Assembly: GCF_026212465.1 (NCBI RefSeq)
Contig: NC_080058.1
Location: 8,033,485-8,097,484, forward strand
Origin: Amaranthus tricolor
Lineage: Eukaryota > Streptophyta > Magnoliopsida > Caryophyllales > Amaranthaceae
DNA: 64,000 bases
Direction: 5' to 3'
The notes under the pieces are model-generated. The model was not told the origin of the DNA, searched no databases, and saw nothing but the letters and a program-made list of their open reading frames with translations. Shown here piece by piece: positions 11,409 to 23,792 of the stretch (within the stretch, counting starts at the first letter, position 1; each line of letters starts with the position of its first letter). The position numbers and the translations under genes are program-made.

Positions 11409-12512
11409 CATGTTATTTTGTTCCGCATTCAAGAGAAGAAGAGAGAAACAAAAAGACCAAAGAGTTACAGCTGAACGGCGGTGAGCTGGTCGCAAACTGC
11501 TCCTCTAATTCGTCTACCAACTGAGATAAGAATAAAATTCACATACTAGTATTTTAGAAAATAGAAATTAAACCCTTTTAATTAATTCTCACTTTTAAGG
11601 ACCATCTTGTGATATTACATTTAGGAATAATTATTAATACTCCTGAGAAATCTCTTTTCTTATTTATTTGTAGGAATAATATCTCAGAAATTAAAACACA
11701 TCTTTCTTTAAGAGCTATCTTATCAAGAATCATCTATGTTTTTCTTGTTGACTATTGAAGATAATATATTAACCTTAAAAAAGCTATATTCATATTTCTA
11801 TAACACCATAATAATAATGGATTAATGTATCTCAATTAGTACGTGCTAATACTCATGTACATCAATTAAGATTATGAGAATAAACTTTCTATTCTCATCT
11901 TGTTACTCACATGTGCCAAAAAATAAAAATAATGTTCGTCAACTGATTTGTTGACTTAGGGTTTTTCCTTTTATTTTTGGACTCCAAAAGAAAAGATAAA
12001 AATAACTCCTAAAACTTTAAGGCTTAAAGAATAATATAATATCTTTCAACGAGTATTGTATGCAATCGTCTCACAATGAAACAAGCCCATACAAGTAGCC
12101 TATGAGAAAAAAAAAAATCAAAAACAATGAAATTTGAATTGTACAAAGAACAACTTTTTATAAAAGACATTGGGGTGACCCGATTAACGCTGTCTCATGG
12201 TGAGAAAGTCTTAAATTTAATTAAAATTAATATCACTTATATACATATTAATAAGCTTTTTGGGCCCTAAAAAATTCAAGGCGCTAGACGGTAGCCCGCT
12301 TTGCCCTTACTAATCGACGGTCATATTATTGAGTAACATCAAATGATACGTTACGTAGTTTTATACTCCTTTTGTCCTTTAAAATTTGCCTCATTTAACC
12401 AAAAAGAAGTTCACATAATAAATTATCAAACGAAAAAGATTCAAAGAAATAGAGTTTAGATTCAAAGAAACAGAGTTTAGACCATAACTTCATCTTTAAT
12501 GTAGACGTTTAA
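11409..12512. other. Intergenic between CACTA-1 and hAT-1
   Basis: AT-rich sequence. Nothing recognisable as a gene or a complete element was seen. Confidence 0.4.
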
Positions 12513-12990
12513 GTCTACATTAGTGATGGCCACGGAGCGGGTTACCCGGAACCGAACCGGTCCCGAACCGCTTGAAATCGTCCCGGAAACGGAACCGTTC
12601 GCAACAGGTTCCGAACCGGCCCGAACCGCAAAACCGTGAAACCGCCCCACCGGTTCCAAAGAACCACCCCAGAACTGGAAACCTGACCGGACCGGTTCAC
12701 CCGACCCAACGGTTCCTTGGAACCGGAAAAGTACCGGGCGGTTCACCCGGCCCAACGGTTCTTTGGAATCGGTCAAAAACTAGCCGTTGGGGATTTTTTA
12801 TATAAATACTCCACACTTTCAATCATTTTCATTCACAATTCATCTCTTCTCCTGCTCTCTCTACTTAATTACTTAATTACGCAATTATTCTTTTAATTAC
12901 ATAATTAGTCTTTTAATTATTTCTTAATTACATAATTAGTATTTTAATTATTAATTTATTTCTTAATTCTATTATTATTTCAACATTATC

Positions 12991-13145
12991 ATGTCTTCCT
13001 TTTTTAAAAAGCCTCTAAAAAAGTTACTAAAGTGTCAAAATCATTGGAAGGTTCTAGCTCCAAAAGAAAGGTCACTTCAACTCCATCGGTATCAATAACA
13101 CCTTCGGTTAATAATTATAATTTTGAACCAAATTATCCAGAAGGG
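12991..13145 (+). pseudogene. N-terminal piece of the hAT-1 transposase
   Basis: An ATG at 12991 opens a short Lys/Ser-rich N-terminus. A frameshift near 13010 moves it to another frame, which reads KKVTKVSKSLEGSSSKRK and then a Thr/Ser/Asn-rich stretch ending NFEPNYPEG. The CACTA-2a element cuts the gene at about 13146, and coding resumes at 20278. Confidence 0.7.
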
Positions 13146-13159
13146 TAAGACCAAGAATT

Positions 13160-13900
13160 ACACGCGTTCTGTGCCAAGTTTCGTGCAAAACAAACCAAGT
13201 TTGAGGTACTTTATGCGCGAAAGTGCCAAAAAAGCTTAAAAACCCCTAAATTTTAGCACATAATTTCAAGCATATGACTATTATTTTCAATTCCAACTAT
13301 TTTACCACAATAATATATACCAAATAGTGTTGTGTGCCAAGTTTGGTGCAAAACAAAACAAGTTTGAGCTACTTTAGGCGCGAAAGTGCAAAAAAAGCTT
13401 AAAAATCCTTAAAATCGCAACTTAGCACGTAATTTCAAGCATATGACTATGATTTTCAATTCTAACCACTTCAACACAATAATATATACCAAATAATTTT
13501 GTGTGCCAAGTTTCGTGCAAAACAAACCAAGTTTGAGCTACTCTATGCCCGAAAGTGCCAAAAAAGCTTAAAAACCCTTAAAATCGCAACTTAGCACGTA
13601 ATGTTAAGCATATGACTATGATTTTCAATTTTAACCACTTCAACACAATAATATGTACCAAATAGTGTTGTGTGCCAAGTTTCGTGCAAAACAAACCAAG
13701 TTTGAGCTACATTATGCGCGAAAGTGCAAAAAAAGCTTAAAAACCCATAAAATCGCAACTTAGCTCGTAATTTCAAGCATATGACCATGATTTTCAATTC
13801 TAACCATTTCAACACAATAATATATACCAAATAGTGCCAAGTTTTTTTAAAAACAAACCAAGTTTGAGCTACTTTATGCTCGAAAGTGCCAAAAACACTA
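13160..13900. repeat. 169-bp tandem repeat array, about 4 copies (CACTA-2a)
   Basis: Units of about 169 bp carry the landmarks GTGCCAAGTTTCGTGCAAAA, CAAGTTTGAGCTACTTTATG and AACACAATAATATATACCAA. The unit is the same as in the long array at 37555-41080. The last copies are degenerate. Confidence 0.93.
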
Positions 13901-14067
13901 AAATGAAATGTATTTCAAATAGTGTTGTGTACCTTTACTGCTGTCCATTTCGGATATGTGGCTTTGGATATAGATCCCATTTTACCATGCACTTTCTTCA
14001 TTGTGCTGAAACTCATGGGAAAAGTATAACTATTTATATATCAATGTATGTAATAACATAAATGTAA

Positions 14068-14617
<550 letters not shown>

Positions 14618-16129
14618 TTAAATAAAATTGGTAAAATATATAAAATTACGCATTCAACAAGTCTTTGAATTTTGTGTTGCGAGGCGGGGTTTGAGCTTTT
14701 TGTAATAAGTCGAAGACGTGCACAGTATTCGTCAAAGGACATATGACCAAAAGTATACAATGCAAACTACAAACATAATTTTATATTCAACAAATTAGAG
14801 AATATGTGAACTTAAAAATCAAAAGATAAGTTCAATTTCAAAAATAAAACTTTCTCTTCCACATATTGAGCCAGAATGAACGTGTGTTTAGATGTAAGGG
14901 AATTATTCAAAGCGGTCTCAATATATGCTTTGACGTCATCTGGATCATTTACGCTTTTAGTACCCGAAATCGATTCAGGACAAAATCATCCAATTTTTAT
15001 TGGAGGTTCACAAGAAATTAGCTCCTCGTAAGCCGTACTAAACTCACGAATAAGAAAATTTTGTTAGTAATTTAGTTATTAAAACAATTAAAAAATAATG
15101 CCTAAATTGTAAGATAATGAACATCACCTCATGTAGACATAGATAAGAGCTAAATTCAACATTTCTAATCTCAAAAATTGCCCAATGTCACTAGGACCAA
15201 TAATTACAAAAGGTCTCTCAACAAAGCAGAATTGTTCCTTCTGCAGGGGTAGAACGATTGGGTCCTCCTCACGCATGCGAGATGCACATGTGTGCAGCTA
15301 CTTGCAATCTTGAGAGAGATCTTTTAGCTCCGCATCAGTCAAAATTGGAGTGATTGCCACCGACTTTGACCTAGTTGACACCTTTGATGAGGAACCGATC
15401 TCTCTCCTAGAGCCCTTTGGACTCTTTTGCTATTTCAATTTATACAATTAAATTAGTGTAAGCATGCAATTAAAATAATAAAAATAAGGGATATTATCAA
15501 TGTTACCCTTGTATTGTAGCACTTTATCAATGGTACCCCTGTGTTTTTTTTAATTCCAATGGTACCCCCAAACTATCTTACTAATTACAACCGTGACACT
15601 TTTAACTTTTTTTCGTTAAGTTGCCATTAAATCTCGAATTTGACCTAACCATGGTTAGTTTCTTCTTATTCCCTTTTCCCTTTCCTCTTCCTGCTCTCCT
15701 TCCATGGCTGCTTCATCTCAAGCCCGACAATGATCAACCCGAATATGCAGAAAAGAGCGAACAAACTTCTTCCCAACAAACGAAAACGATGGCCGCAAAT
15801 TTAGTATTAATTTTGAGCATATCAGAATCTACTATCCATTTTCGGCAAATTGCAGTATTGAATCCTCCATTTTTGATCCAGAAAATTATTCTTTCGCGAA
15901 AGGTTGTTAACTGTTGATTACTAACCTATAAATCCGTGCATTTCTCTCATCATCTGTGTAATTCTTGGTGAAAAGGGTAAAAAGGTGTTGGATTTCAAAG
16001 ATTGGATTTTTCTAGTAATGCCCATTACTGGGTTCATCTCAAAGAACCCCAATACCATATTGTTTACTATTTCAAGTAAGTTGGTGAATTACTCTTTCTA
16101 TTCTACTTGGTGGGTATTTTCAATTCATC

Positions 16130-16493
16130 CAAGAAAATGGGTTCTTACCAATTGGGTGATTCCACCTTTTATTCTCTCATTGATACTTATGCTAATTCTG
16201 GGGATTTTAAGTCATTGGAGAGGGATTTTGATAGAATGAAATGTGAATGTAGAGTTTTTTGAGAAAAAGATTTCATTTTAGTGTTTAAAGTTCATGGTAA
16301 AGTATTTTTCGCATGAGAAAGCCATTGACTTGTTTAATCGAATGGATGATGAGTTCAATTGTAAACCGACTATTCGATCGTTTAACTCGATTTTGAATGT
16401 TATTGTTCAAGTGGGTTTTGAGAAGCCCTTGAACTTTTATGAAAGTGTTGTTGAATATTGGAATATGATGCCTAATGTTCTTAATTTCAATTT
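16130..16493 (+). pseudogene. Captured pentatricopeptide-repeat (EMB1025-like) fragment
   Basis: One frame reads MGSYQLGDSTFYSLIDTYAN then SGDFKSLERDFDRMKCE (16136-16246). After a stop and a frame change, AIDLFNRMDDEFNCKPTIRS, then SILNVIVQVGFEKPL and MMPNVLNFNL follow (about 16324-16494). These are consecutive PPR motifs. The order and wording recall the Arabidopsis PPR gene EMB1025 (At4g20090), an organelle RNA-binding protein; that identification is from memory. Only about three repeats are present and the frame is broken at least once (near 16247), so it is a captured fragment. It joins a different gene without a spacer at about 16494. Confidence 0.82.
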
Positions 16494-16625
16494 GATGAAC
16501 TGGATTTCGTTGTCGAGCAACAAATTGAGTGGAGTTATACCATCTTGGATTGGTAAATTGAGTAATCTTGCCATTCTCAAGCTCTCGAACAACTCGTTTT
16601 ATGGTGAAATCCCACCTGAGATGAA
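16494..16625 (+). pseudogene. Captured BRI1-like leucine-rich-repeat fragment, fused in frame to the PPR fragment
   Basis: In frame with the PPR part, the sequence reads NWISLSSNKLSGVIPSWIGK, then LSNLAILKLSNNSFYGEIPP. These are two LRRs with the plant extracellular LxGxIP signature. The wording is that of the LRRs close to the kinase side of brassinosteroid receptor BRI1 and its relatives. The fragment runs into the right terminal repeat at 16626, which supplies the last Lys/Arg/Glu-rich codons of a 132-codon open frame (16294-16692). The fusion frame is open from 16294, so a chimeric peptide is conceivable, but there is no evidence of expression. Confidence 0.85.
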
Positions 16626-18929
16626 GCAGCCATGGAAGGAGAGCAGGAAGAGGAAAGGAAAAAGGGAAGAAGAAGAAACTAACTATGGTTAGGTCAAATT
16701 CGAGATTTAACGTTAACTTAACGAAAAAAGTTAAAAAGTGTCATGGTTGTAATTAACAAGATAAAGTGCTATAATACAGGGGTGCCATTGATAATATCCC
16801 TAAAAATAAATAAGATACAAATGATTATTACCATGGTAGTGAATCGGACCCAAGCATATGGCCATGTGACGAAACTACCTAGGGCGTCTGATAGTTTCTC
16901 AAGGTTCCATTCTGGCATTGGAACCGAGAGTGAGAAATCTTCAAACCCCTTTAGAATAGTTTCTACGGTCACAGTGATGTGGCCCCTTGTAACAGGCATG
17001 GAATGCACTGTTTGGCCCTCTTTGGTTGGCTGTGCCACACCATATGCAACCTCAGTTAAGTTGCCACCACTAGTAACACCTAGTTGAGGCAGCAAAAGAG
17101 AACAAGGAGTCGCCTCATGAAAATTGTGTTGTTTAGTATGATAAGCATCATAATAAAATATTAAAACACGTTGCAATTTAAATTAATAAATTCTTATATA
17201 TTTAAAAACTAAGTACCTTTACCACTGGCTCAGGAATTGGCTCTGGATTTTGAGCAACGAAGTTCATGGTCTCCGGTGTAGGATTTTACCCTTCGGGGGT
17301 AGTAATGGGCTGGAGTGCTACGGGGCTCGGCCGAAGCCTTAGGATCGCCATGTTGACTTTGCTGATTCTCGACAATCAGATTTGCCAAGTCTACAGTGGG
17401 TGCTCCCATCTTCTGCAACACGAATGTCACTTTGGCGAGAATGTCCTTCGTAATTTGTGCTCTGAGGGTTGCTACTTCATCAGGTGGCATCATTTTGGAT
17501 TGAGTAGCAACACACTCTTTGCCGAATGCCTTCTTTAACCCCACGCGGACGCCTCCTTTTCCTAGTACCCCCGCCCTCTATAGTCTTTCCCTAAGACCAT
17601 ATGCAATGCATCAACATTGCCTCTCCCCCGTAGCTTCTTTTTCCTTCCACCCCATCTGTTCAAATAAAAAGTGACATATATAACAATTAGTTTAAGTAAA
17701 TCAAAGCCAAAAAAATACAAAACAAATCAAGAATATACTTAATAATTTCAATACGCACCACAGCATCAGCAACCGTCTTCATTCCCGGATCAGTAATGGC
17801 ACTTGCATCTCAGAAATGAAGTCTGCAATACCAATCTCGCACCCGATCTCCAGCAGGAGTATTCACAGATGCGGAGGTAAACGTAGATGAGGTCATGGTT
17901 GGACTCTGATTGGGGTATAAACCCGCATCCATCCACTCTGTTCAAGACTCATCGTACGTTTTTTGGCCCAAGCGATGGTAAAACTTCCTTTTGCTTGCTG
18001 ATTCCGAAGCTTTACCACGCTTTTCCTAATTAATAAATAGAAATCAAATGTCATATATTAGTTTAATGATTGAATCAAAAAAAGTAAATTTAAATCAAAA
18101 GCTATAATATAATATGGAATACTTACAACTTTAATGAGAGTTGTCCTTTTGGCACTAAAAGCCTCCCATTCATTCTTCGATATGTGACCCCATATTTTAT
18201 AGGGCATCTTTGAAGGTGCTTGCTCTCCACCTTCGTTTTTCGTTTTGACCTTTTTGGTCTTACGGGCACGCTTCTTGGTGATCCAGCCAGTTACTAGCTT
18301 GGATTTGAAATCTCTGAATCTTTCAGCTGGCTAAAAGAAACACATTCTTCTTCCCCTCATCGTTCTCGATATGAAAAAGATTCTACAAAAGAAAAATTAT
18401 ATTTATTAGTATCAATTAAATTAATTTTAAAATGAAACTAAATGAATAAAAATAGTAAAGTTGCTTACCACAGTATCATCCCATAGAGAGATCTTCAAAC
18501 CCTCTGGAACCTCGTTCCATGCATACAATATCAAAATCTTACGGATTCATAGGCCCACTTGTTTTCCATATTGCGTACGCCATTTTCCACAGGGTTGACC
18601 TAATGCATTGTATTCCAAATGCATGGGTTCTGTGACTTTGAGGTTTTTCATTGGACCTCGCCCTTTTCCTTTCTTATAACCAACGCTTATAGTGGTAGTG
18701 CGAGCATCCATTGGTGGGGCGTCTTTAGTGTCATAATCATTGTTAACTGGTAGAGCGTCTTCAGCCATACGCTCATATCTAATAATTTGGTCCTGTTCAG
18801 GGTCATAACTATGATGCTCATTATCCAAGGTCTCAATCTCGGGGACAATTTCATCTCTAAAAAGATGCATTGTAGATAAGTACCTTAATGAGTATGAATA
18901 TAAATATATTAGAACATAGGAATGTAATT

Positions 18930-19232
18930 TCAATTCTAACCATTTCAACACAATAATATATACGAAATAGTGTTGTGTGCTAAGTTTCGTGCAAAACAAA
19001 CCAAGTTTGAGCTACTTTATGCATGAAAGTGCCAAAAACGCTTAAAAAAACCTTAAAATCTCAACTTACCAAGTAATTTTAAGCATATGACTATGATTTT
19101 CAATTCTAACCATTCCAACACAATAATATATACCAAATAGTGTTGTGTGCCAAGTTTTATGCAAAACAAACCACGTTTGAGTTACTTTATGCGCAAAAGT
19201 AGCAAAAACGCTAAAAAAAACCTTAAAATTCA
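18930..19232. repeat. Two 169-bp repeat units 5' of the CACTA-2a gene
   Basis: Two diverged copies of the 169-bp unit lie just upstream of the first exon (18870) of the minus-strand gene. A partial copy sits in the same place in CACTA-2b (42740-42835). Confidence 0.88.
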
Positions 19233-19235
19233 TAC

Positions 19236-20277
19236 CTTGTGAATGACTTAATAATAACAACATTGTTTTAACCCTAATAATAATACAACTTTTTTTTAAA
19301 TTGCCCAAATTATATTTATTCTAATAACCATTATTAACATTCATATTAACAACTAATACTAACATGATATAAAAACAATAAAAATAAAATCACATTCCTA
19401 AATTTGGAAAACTAATTAATTAACATTCTTATTAATATTTATACATATAAAACAAAATAATTAACATACTAATAATATAAACTTGGACAAATGTAATATT
19501 AACAACTAATAGATTCTAAATAAAATCACATTTAAACTATAAATAATAAACAACATCATTTAACCCTAAAAATTTGAAAAACAATGGATATTGGTATCAA
19601 AAGAAATTACCTTGTGTATCTAGATGAAGAATGGCTACAATGTGACCTACAATGAAACAACAAAAACAAAATTAGTAATTGTAACCATTTCTCAAAAAAA
19701 AAAAACAAAAAACAAAAACCAAACGAAATACCTTGAACTCTTTCGTGGGTTTTTAAAGCAAATGAAGAAGAATGAAGACAATGAAGAAGAAGCAAAATTG
19801 AAGCTTGAAGGAAGAAGACGTGTGTGAAGACAGTAGCAAGATGGAGATGAAGATGAGTACAATATCTTAAAGAAATGGAATGAAGACAGTAGCAAGATGA
19901 GTACTGTAGCAAGTTAAATGCGTATGTGAAGAAAGTAGCAAGATGAAGATTAAGATGATGAAATTTTGTGGGTTTGAAGAAAAATTGAAGCTTGAAGGAA
20001 GAAGACGATGAAATCGTTCGTGTTTTCGTGGGTTTTGCAACAGTACTATAAGGGTTTATGAAAATGGAACGTTAAAAGGCGCGTTTTTAATTTATGAGAA
20101 CTTATTTGCTGCGGGCCACATAAAACCGCAGCATATAACTACTTATTTGCTGCGGGCACCAAGAAACCGCAGCATTTAATCTTTATTTTTTTCCCAATTT
20201 TTTTATGCTATTTAATGCTGCATTTGATAAAAACCGCAGCAAATGTCACGCAGCAGATACGTTTTTTTTCACTAGTG
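19236..20277 (-). promoter_or_regulatory. Right subterminal region of CACTA-2a
   Basis: AT-rich DNA, then GAAGAAG-rich DNA, then 20090-20277 with clustered TTTGCTGCGG and ACCGCAGCA motifs in both orientations up to the CACTAGTG terminus. By analogy with other CACTA elements these are candidate transposase binding sites. The matching part of CACTA-2b is at 44260-44503. Confidence 0.6.
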
Positions 20278-22714
20278 ACGATTATGCAGAAGAAGTGGAA
20301 AGAGAAATAAAAATTGAAGAAGAACAAGAACAAGAACAAGAACAAGAAGAGGAACAAACGACCCCTATTGGGATACATAGATCTCGACAGTCATCAACGA
20401 GATCACATGAAGAACAACTACAACAACAACACAAAGACAAGCTCGTGGTAAACGAGTCAATTTTCAAAGTATCGGTTAGTTTTATAATTTTATTCTTCAA
20501 ATTGATTAAATTTTAAATTATTATTTATTTATATATTGTGGTATTTGAGTATGTCTTTATATTTAAATTTAGATGAAGATGAACCAGTAAGACAACCTTT
20601 TCTGGCAATGCCACCTCCTAGTGGTAGAGTTGATTCACATGTGTAGTCGTATTTTACAATAGAACCAACTGACAATCCGAATGTTTTCTTATGCACTTGT
20701 CAAATTTGTGAAAGTCAAGGGGTAAAGCCCTTAGTTTCATACAATTTCATCAGAGGTAAATACTTTTTAAGTTTTTATACATACATGATATTTATATTTT
20801 GTAAATTAAGAATGTATTAAAAATTCATTTATTGTGTTTTGTGAATACGTGTTAGGTGGTGGTACGGGATCTTTTAACAAACATTTGGCAAAGAAGCATG
20901 GAATCACAAAAGAAACTCATGCAGCAAGCGGCAGCGGGACCACAAGTGGAAGCCGACAGTGGGACATTCCCGGCGGAGGTATGCCTTTTAAATATAATCG
21001 TAATGATATGATTGATGAATTTTCTAAATATGTAACTTGTGATGAATTGCCATTTAACCATGGTGAAAGTAAGGCATGCGAGTATTACACTAGAAAAACT
21101 TTGCAACCACAATATAGAGTATTCCCTAGGAACACTCTTAAACGACGCACAATAAAATTATATGAATCAAAGCGCTATGAATTAGTAGAAATGCTTAAAT
21201 CTTTTAATGCATAACAATTGATATTTGGTCTGCTCCCCCACATTTAGAACCTTATATGTGTGTAACAGCACATTAAATAGATCATAATTGGATTATTCAA
21301 AAAAGAATAATTGCTTTTGAGTTAATGCTCGAAAGACATACGGGTGAAAACATAAAATATAGATTAATAGAAATATGTAAAGAATGGAACTTGTTAGATA
21401 AGATATTTTGTTGTTCTACCGATAATGCAACCGCCAATATTAATTGCATCGAACTTTTGTATAACGAACCTGCTTTTAGTTTTATCCTTGGTGGTAGATT
21501 ATTACACGTACGTTGTTGTGCTCATATTGTTAACTTATCTTGCCAAACAAGTATTAGACAACTAAGTTATTTATTAGATCCTATTAGAGACATAGTAGAG
21601 TGGCTTAGAGTTGGACAGGTAAAGAAAAGATATAAGCAATTATGTGACCATTATCAACTAAAAAAAGTGTATTGGTCATTAGATACTCCTACACATTGGG
21701 GCTCAACCCATGATTTATTAAAAAAGGCTATTGCTTATTGTCCGGTTATAACACAACTGTATATTGATTGTACAGATAGCCGTATAAGTGATGAAACATA
21801 GGAACTAGCTATAGGCGTACAGAAAATATTAGAAGCGTATGTCCACGCAACTAATATTTTTTCATATGTTTACGAACCAAACGTCTACTTAGTAATAAGT
21901 GAATGTATTACTATTTTTTATCATCTTCTTAAACATTCGCATAATGATAACTAATATATTTTTAAAGCCGATTCTTGCAGATATGATGGACAAGTTGAAA
22001 ACATATTTTACTGATTTTCCTTTTATTTATGAAATTGCGACAATTTTAGACCCATGTTTTAAGACGGAAATCCTTACTAAAGTAATTGGATTTTACTACC
22101 AATCATTAGATCGCCCACCTAGTGATGTACATAATTATGTTGGAAATTGTAAAAAATTTTAGCAGAACTTTATGATTACTATTCTAGTGTATATAAACCA
22201 AGTCGCGATATGTCTAGGCGTGCTAGCGTCTCGGCATGTCCCACTTATTATAATCCCATAATAGCTCACATAATAAGCCAAGATGATAAATTTGTAGGAC
22301 CATCTTTTCCTCACCCTCCGCTTCATATTTAGAATTAGATAATTATCTTAAACATCACTTTGAAATTGACCAAGGTAGTTATAATATTTTAGAATGGTGT
22401 AAAAAAAAATCAATAAAATTTCCCATATTATCGAGAATTGCAAAGGATATCCTTGCAATTTCTGCTTCTACTATTGCGTCTGAGTCTGCTTTTAGTGCAG
22501 GTAGAAGAGTTCTAGATGAAAAGAGATCTCTTCTTGCTCCACATACTATTCAAATATGTGTTTGCAAAAAGATTGGGATCAAGCGGAGCTCCGAACACAA
22601 GGACTCAAGAACGATGATGATCCATGGATGATGATGGATACATCTGCACCATCGTCAGGAGGAGAGTCCGCGGAAATATCTAACCAACAAGATGATGATG
22701 ACGAAGACGAATAG
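20278..22714 (+). pseudogene. Main part of the hAT-1 transposase, broken
   Basis: Exon 20278-20475 is acidic and Gln-rich. Exon 20573-20754 and the exon from about 20855 encode a BED-type zinc finger (CQIC, then NKHLAKKHGI). The catalytic-core region follows: EICKEWNLLDKIFCCSTDNA (about 21370), LHVRCCAHIVNL (about 21504) and TPTHWGSTHDLL (about 21687). The C-terminal hAT dimerisation domain reads AKDILAISASTIASESAFSA, then GRRVLDEKRSLL (about 22441-22535). An acidic tail ends at a TAG (22712-22714). Breaks include TAG for a probable Trp near 20645, a stop at 21212, a stop after DSRISDET (about 21799), and frameshifts near 21210-21325, 21950 and 22330. A functional copy would excise and reinsert the element; this one cannot. 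Confidence 0.9.
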
Positions 22715-23150
22715 GATCATGAATATCGGACAACGATCAATCAACATTCAACAACTACAAATAAAAGGTATGACAAAGAACTATGTGGGCTTTGGTTCCT
22801 TCCGGATATGTAGGCAGCTTAGTATTCCTTCGAGTACTAGGTTCAAGTCCATTTTCTACCTTTTTTTTATTAATCATCTTTATCGTTTCTTATTAATTTA
22901 TTTTTTTCCTTCTTTTTAGTAAATATTTTAATAACGATGACAAGCAACAAATTTCGCTAACAATCAAGTAATCATCAACGGTACGTCCGCATTATTTTAG
23001 TATTTTTATATTATATTTAAAGGAAAAATAAGAATGGAACCGATGGTCCGACCCGCCCGACCCGAGAGTTAGAACCGCCGGAAACTTTCGAATCAGATTC
23101 CACATGGAACCGGAACGAAACCGGTCCAACCTAAACCGTGGCCATCACTA
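22715..23150 (+). other. hAT-1 3' region
   Basis: Noncoding. Around 22790-22850 a short stretch (GTAGGCAGCTTAGTATTCC ... GGTTCAAGTCC) resembles tRNA A and B boxes. The right subterminal repeats and TIR follow. Confidence 0.5.
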
Positions 23151-23158
23151 GTCTACAT

Positions 23159-23784
23159 ATTTGGAAGCTATTTATGAGCAAAACTTTTATTCCTTCTCCT
23201 AAGTAACATCCATATTAGATTATCCAATTATACTCTTTATTGTTATCTTAATTTTTTTATGAGACCCCTTAGGAATATTTTAAATCAGTTGTACGTTCAA
23301 GCTAAGTTACTCTTTAAGAGATGAAAAAAAATACCCAAAAAATTCCTTTTTATAGCAGTTGTGAACAATTCTCTTAGTTATTTTATTATCTATTCTTTAA
23401 GAGACCGTTTCTTAATAAGATATCTCAAAACAAAAATTTATATTATTAGACTATTAACTTAAATATGTTTGATGGTAAAACTATTTCATATTTCCTCCAT
23501 TCTTATTTAGTTGTAACATTGTCTTTTGGCACAAGTATTAAGAAATGTCATTGTTAAATGCATGATGTCTATAATACCCCTTAATATTAGTAGGTAATAA
23601 GTTGATAATGTATAAAGTGAGTATAAAGTAGGGTTGACATAGGAAATTATTAAGTTACTTTTAGCCAAAAAAGATAATATTACAAATATTATGAAATATC
23701 CAAGAAAAAAAAGTTGCAAGTAAATTAAACAAGTACTAAAATTTATGTTTGTTTAATTCTTTTCATCATTTATGTATTATGTTA
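23159..23784. other. Intergenic between hAT-1 and hAT-2
   Basis: AT-rich sequence with no gene or element recognised. Confidence 0.4.
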
Positions 23785-23792
23785 CTATAATG

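Larger units (their letters stand above)
15488..16800. mobile_element. Pack-MULE-2: Mutator-like element with a chimeric host-gene insert
   Basis: Terminal inverted repeats of 224 bp (15488-15711) and 175 bp (16626-16800) begin GGGATATTATCAATGTTACC on the left and GGGATATTATCAATGGCACC on the right. A perfect 9-bp target duplication TAAAAATAA lies at 15479-15487 and 16801-16809. The element sits in an intron of the CACTA-2a gene. There is no transposase. The interior holds a PPR-gene fragment fused to a BRI1-like leucine-rich-repeat fragment, the classic Pack-MULE arrangement. Left and right repeats differ by an internal indel of about 50 bp. Confidence 0.95.
14870..18870 (-). pseudogene. CACTA-2a accessory gene (TNP1-type, DUF8039 plus Ulp1/C48-like), broken
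   Basis: Minus-strand exons run from MHLFRDEIVPE at 18870. Exon 1 ends at a GTAAG donor at about 18473 and contains LGQPCGKWRTQYGKQVGL and LYAWNEVPEGLK. Exon 2 (about 18380-18127) has KNVFLLA and MPYKIWGHISKNEWEAF. Exon 3 is at about 18025-17761 and exon 4 at about 17656-17218 (FGKECVATQSKMMPPDEVA). An exon with a DUF8039-like domain (about 17130-16832) ends near LGSFVTWPYAWV. Later exons (about 15420-15125 and 15035-14870) read FVERPFVIIGPSDIGQFL and GTKSVNDPDDVKAYIETAL, which resembles plant Ulp1-type (C48) cysteine-protease genes. Breaks include TGA for Cys after VGL (about 18545), a frameshift in exon 2 and stops in exon 3. Such proteins accompany the transposase in plant CACTA elements; the role here is inferred. 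Confidence 0.72.

Noticed and set aside
12477..12805. Frames with Pro/Gly/Arg-rich proteins
   Set aside because: They are translations of the GC-rich subterminal repeats of hAT-1.
19607..19912. Hydrophobic minus-strand frame and overlapping Lys/Glu-rich plus frame
   Set aside because: GAAGAAG-rich noncoding DNA near the CACTA-2a right end, without a domain.
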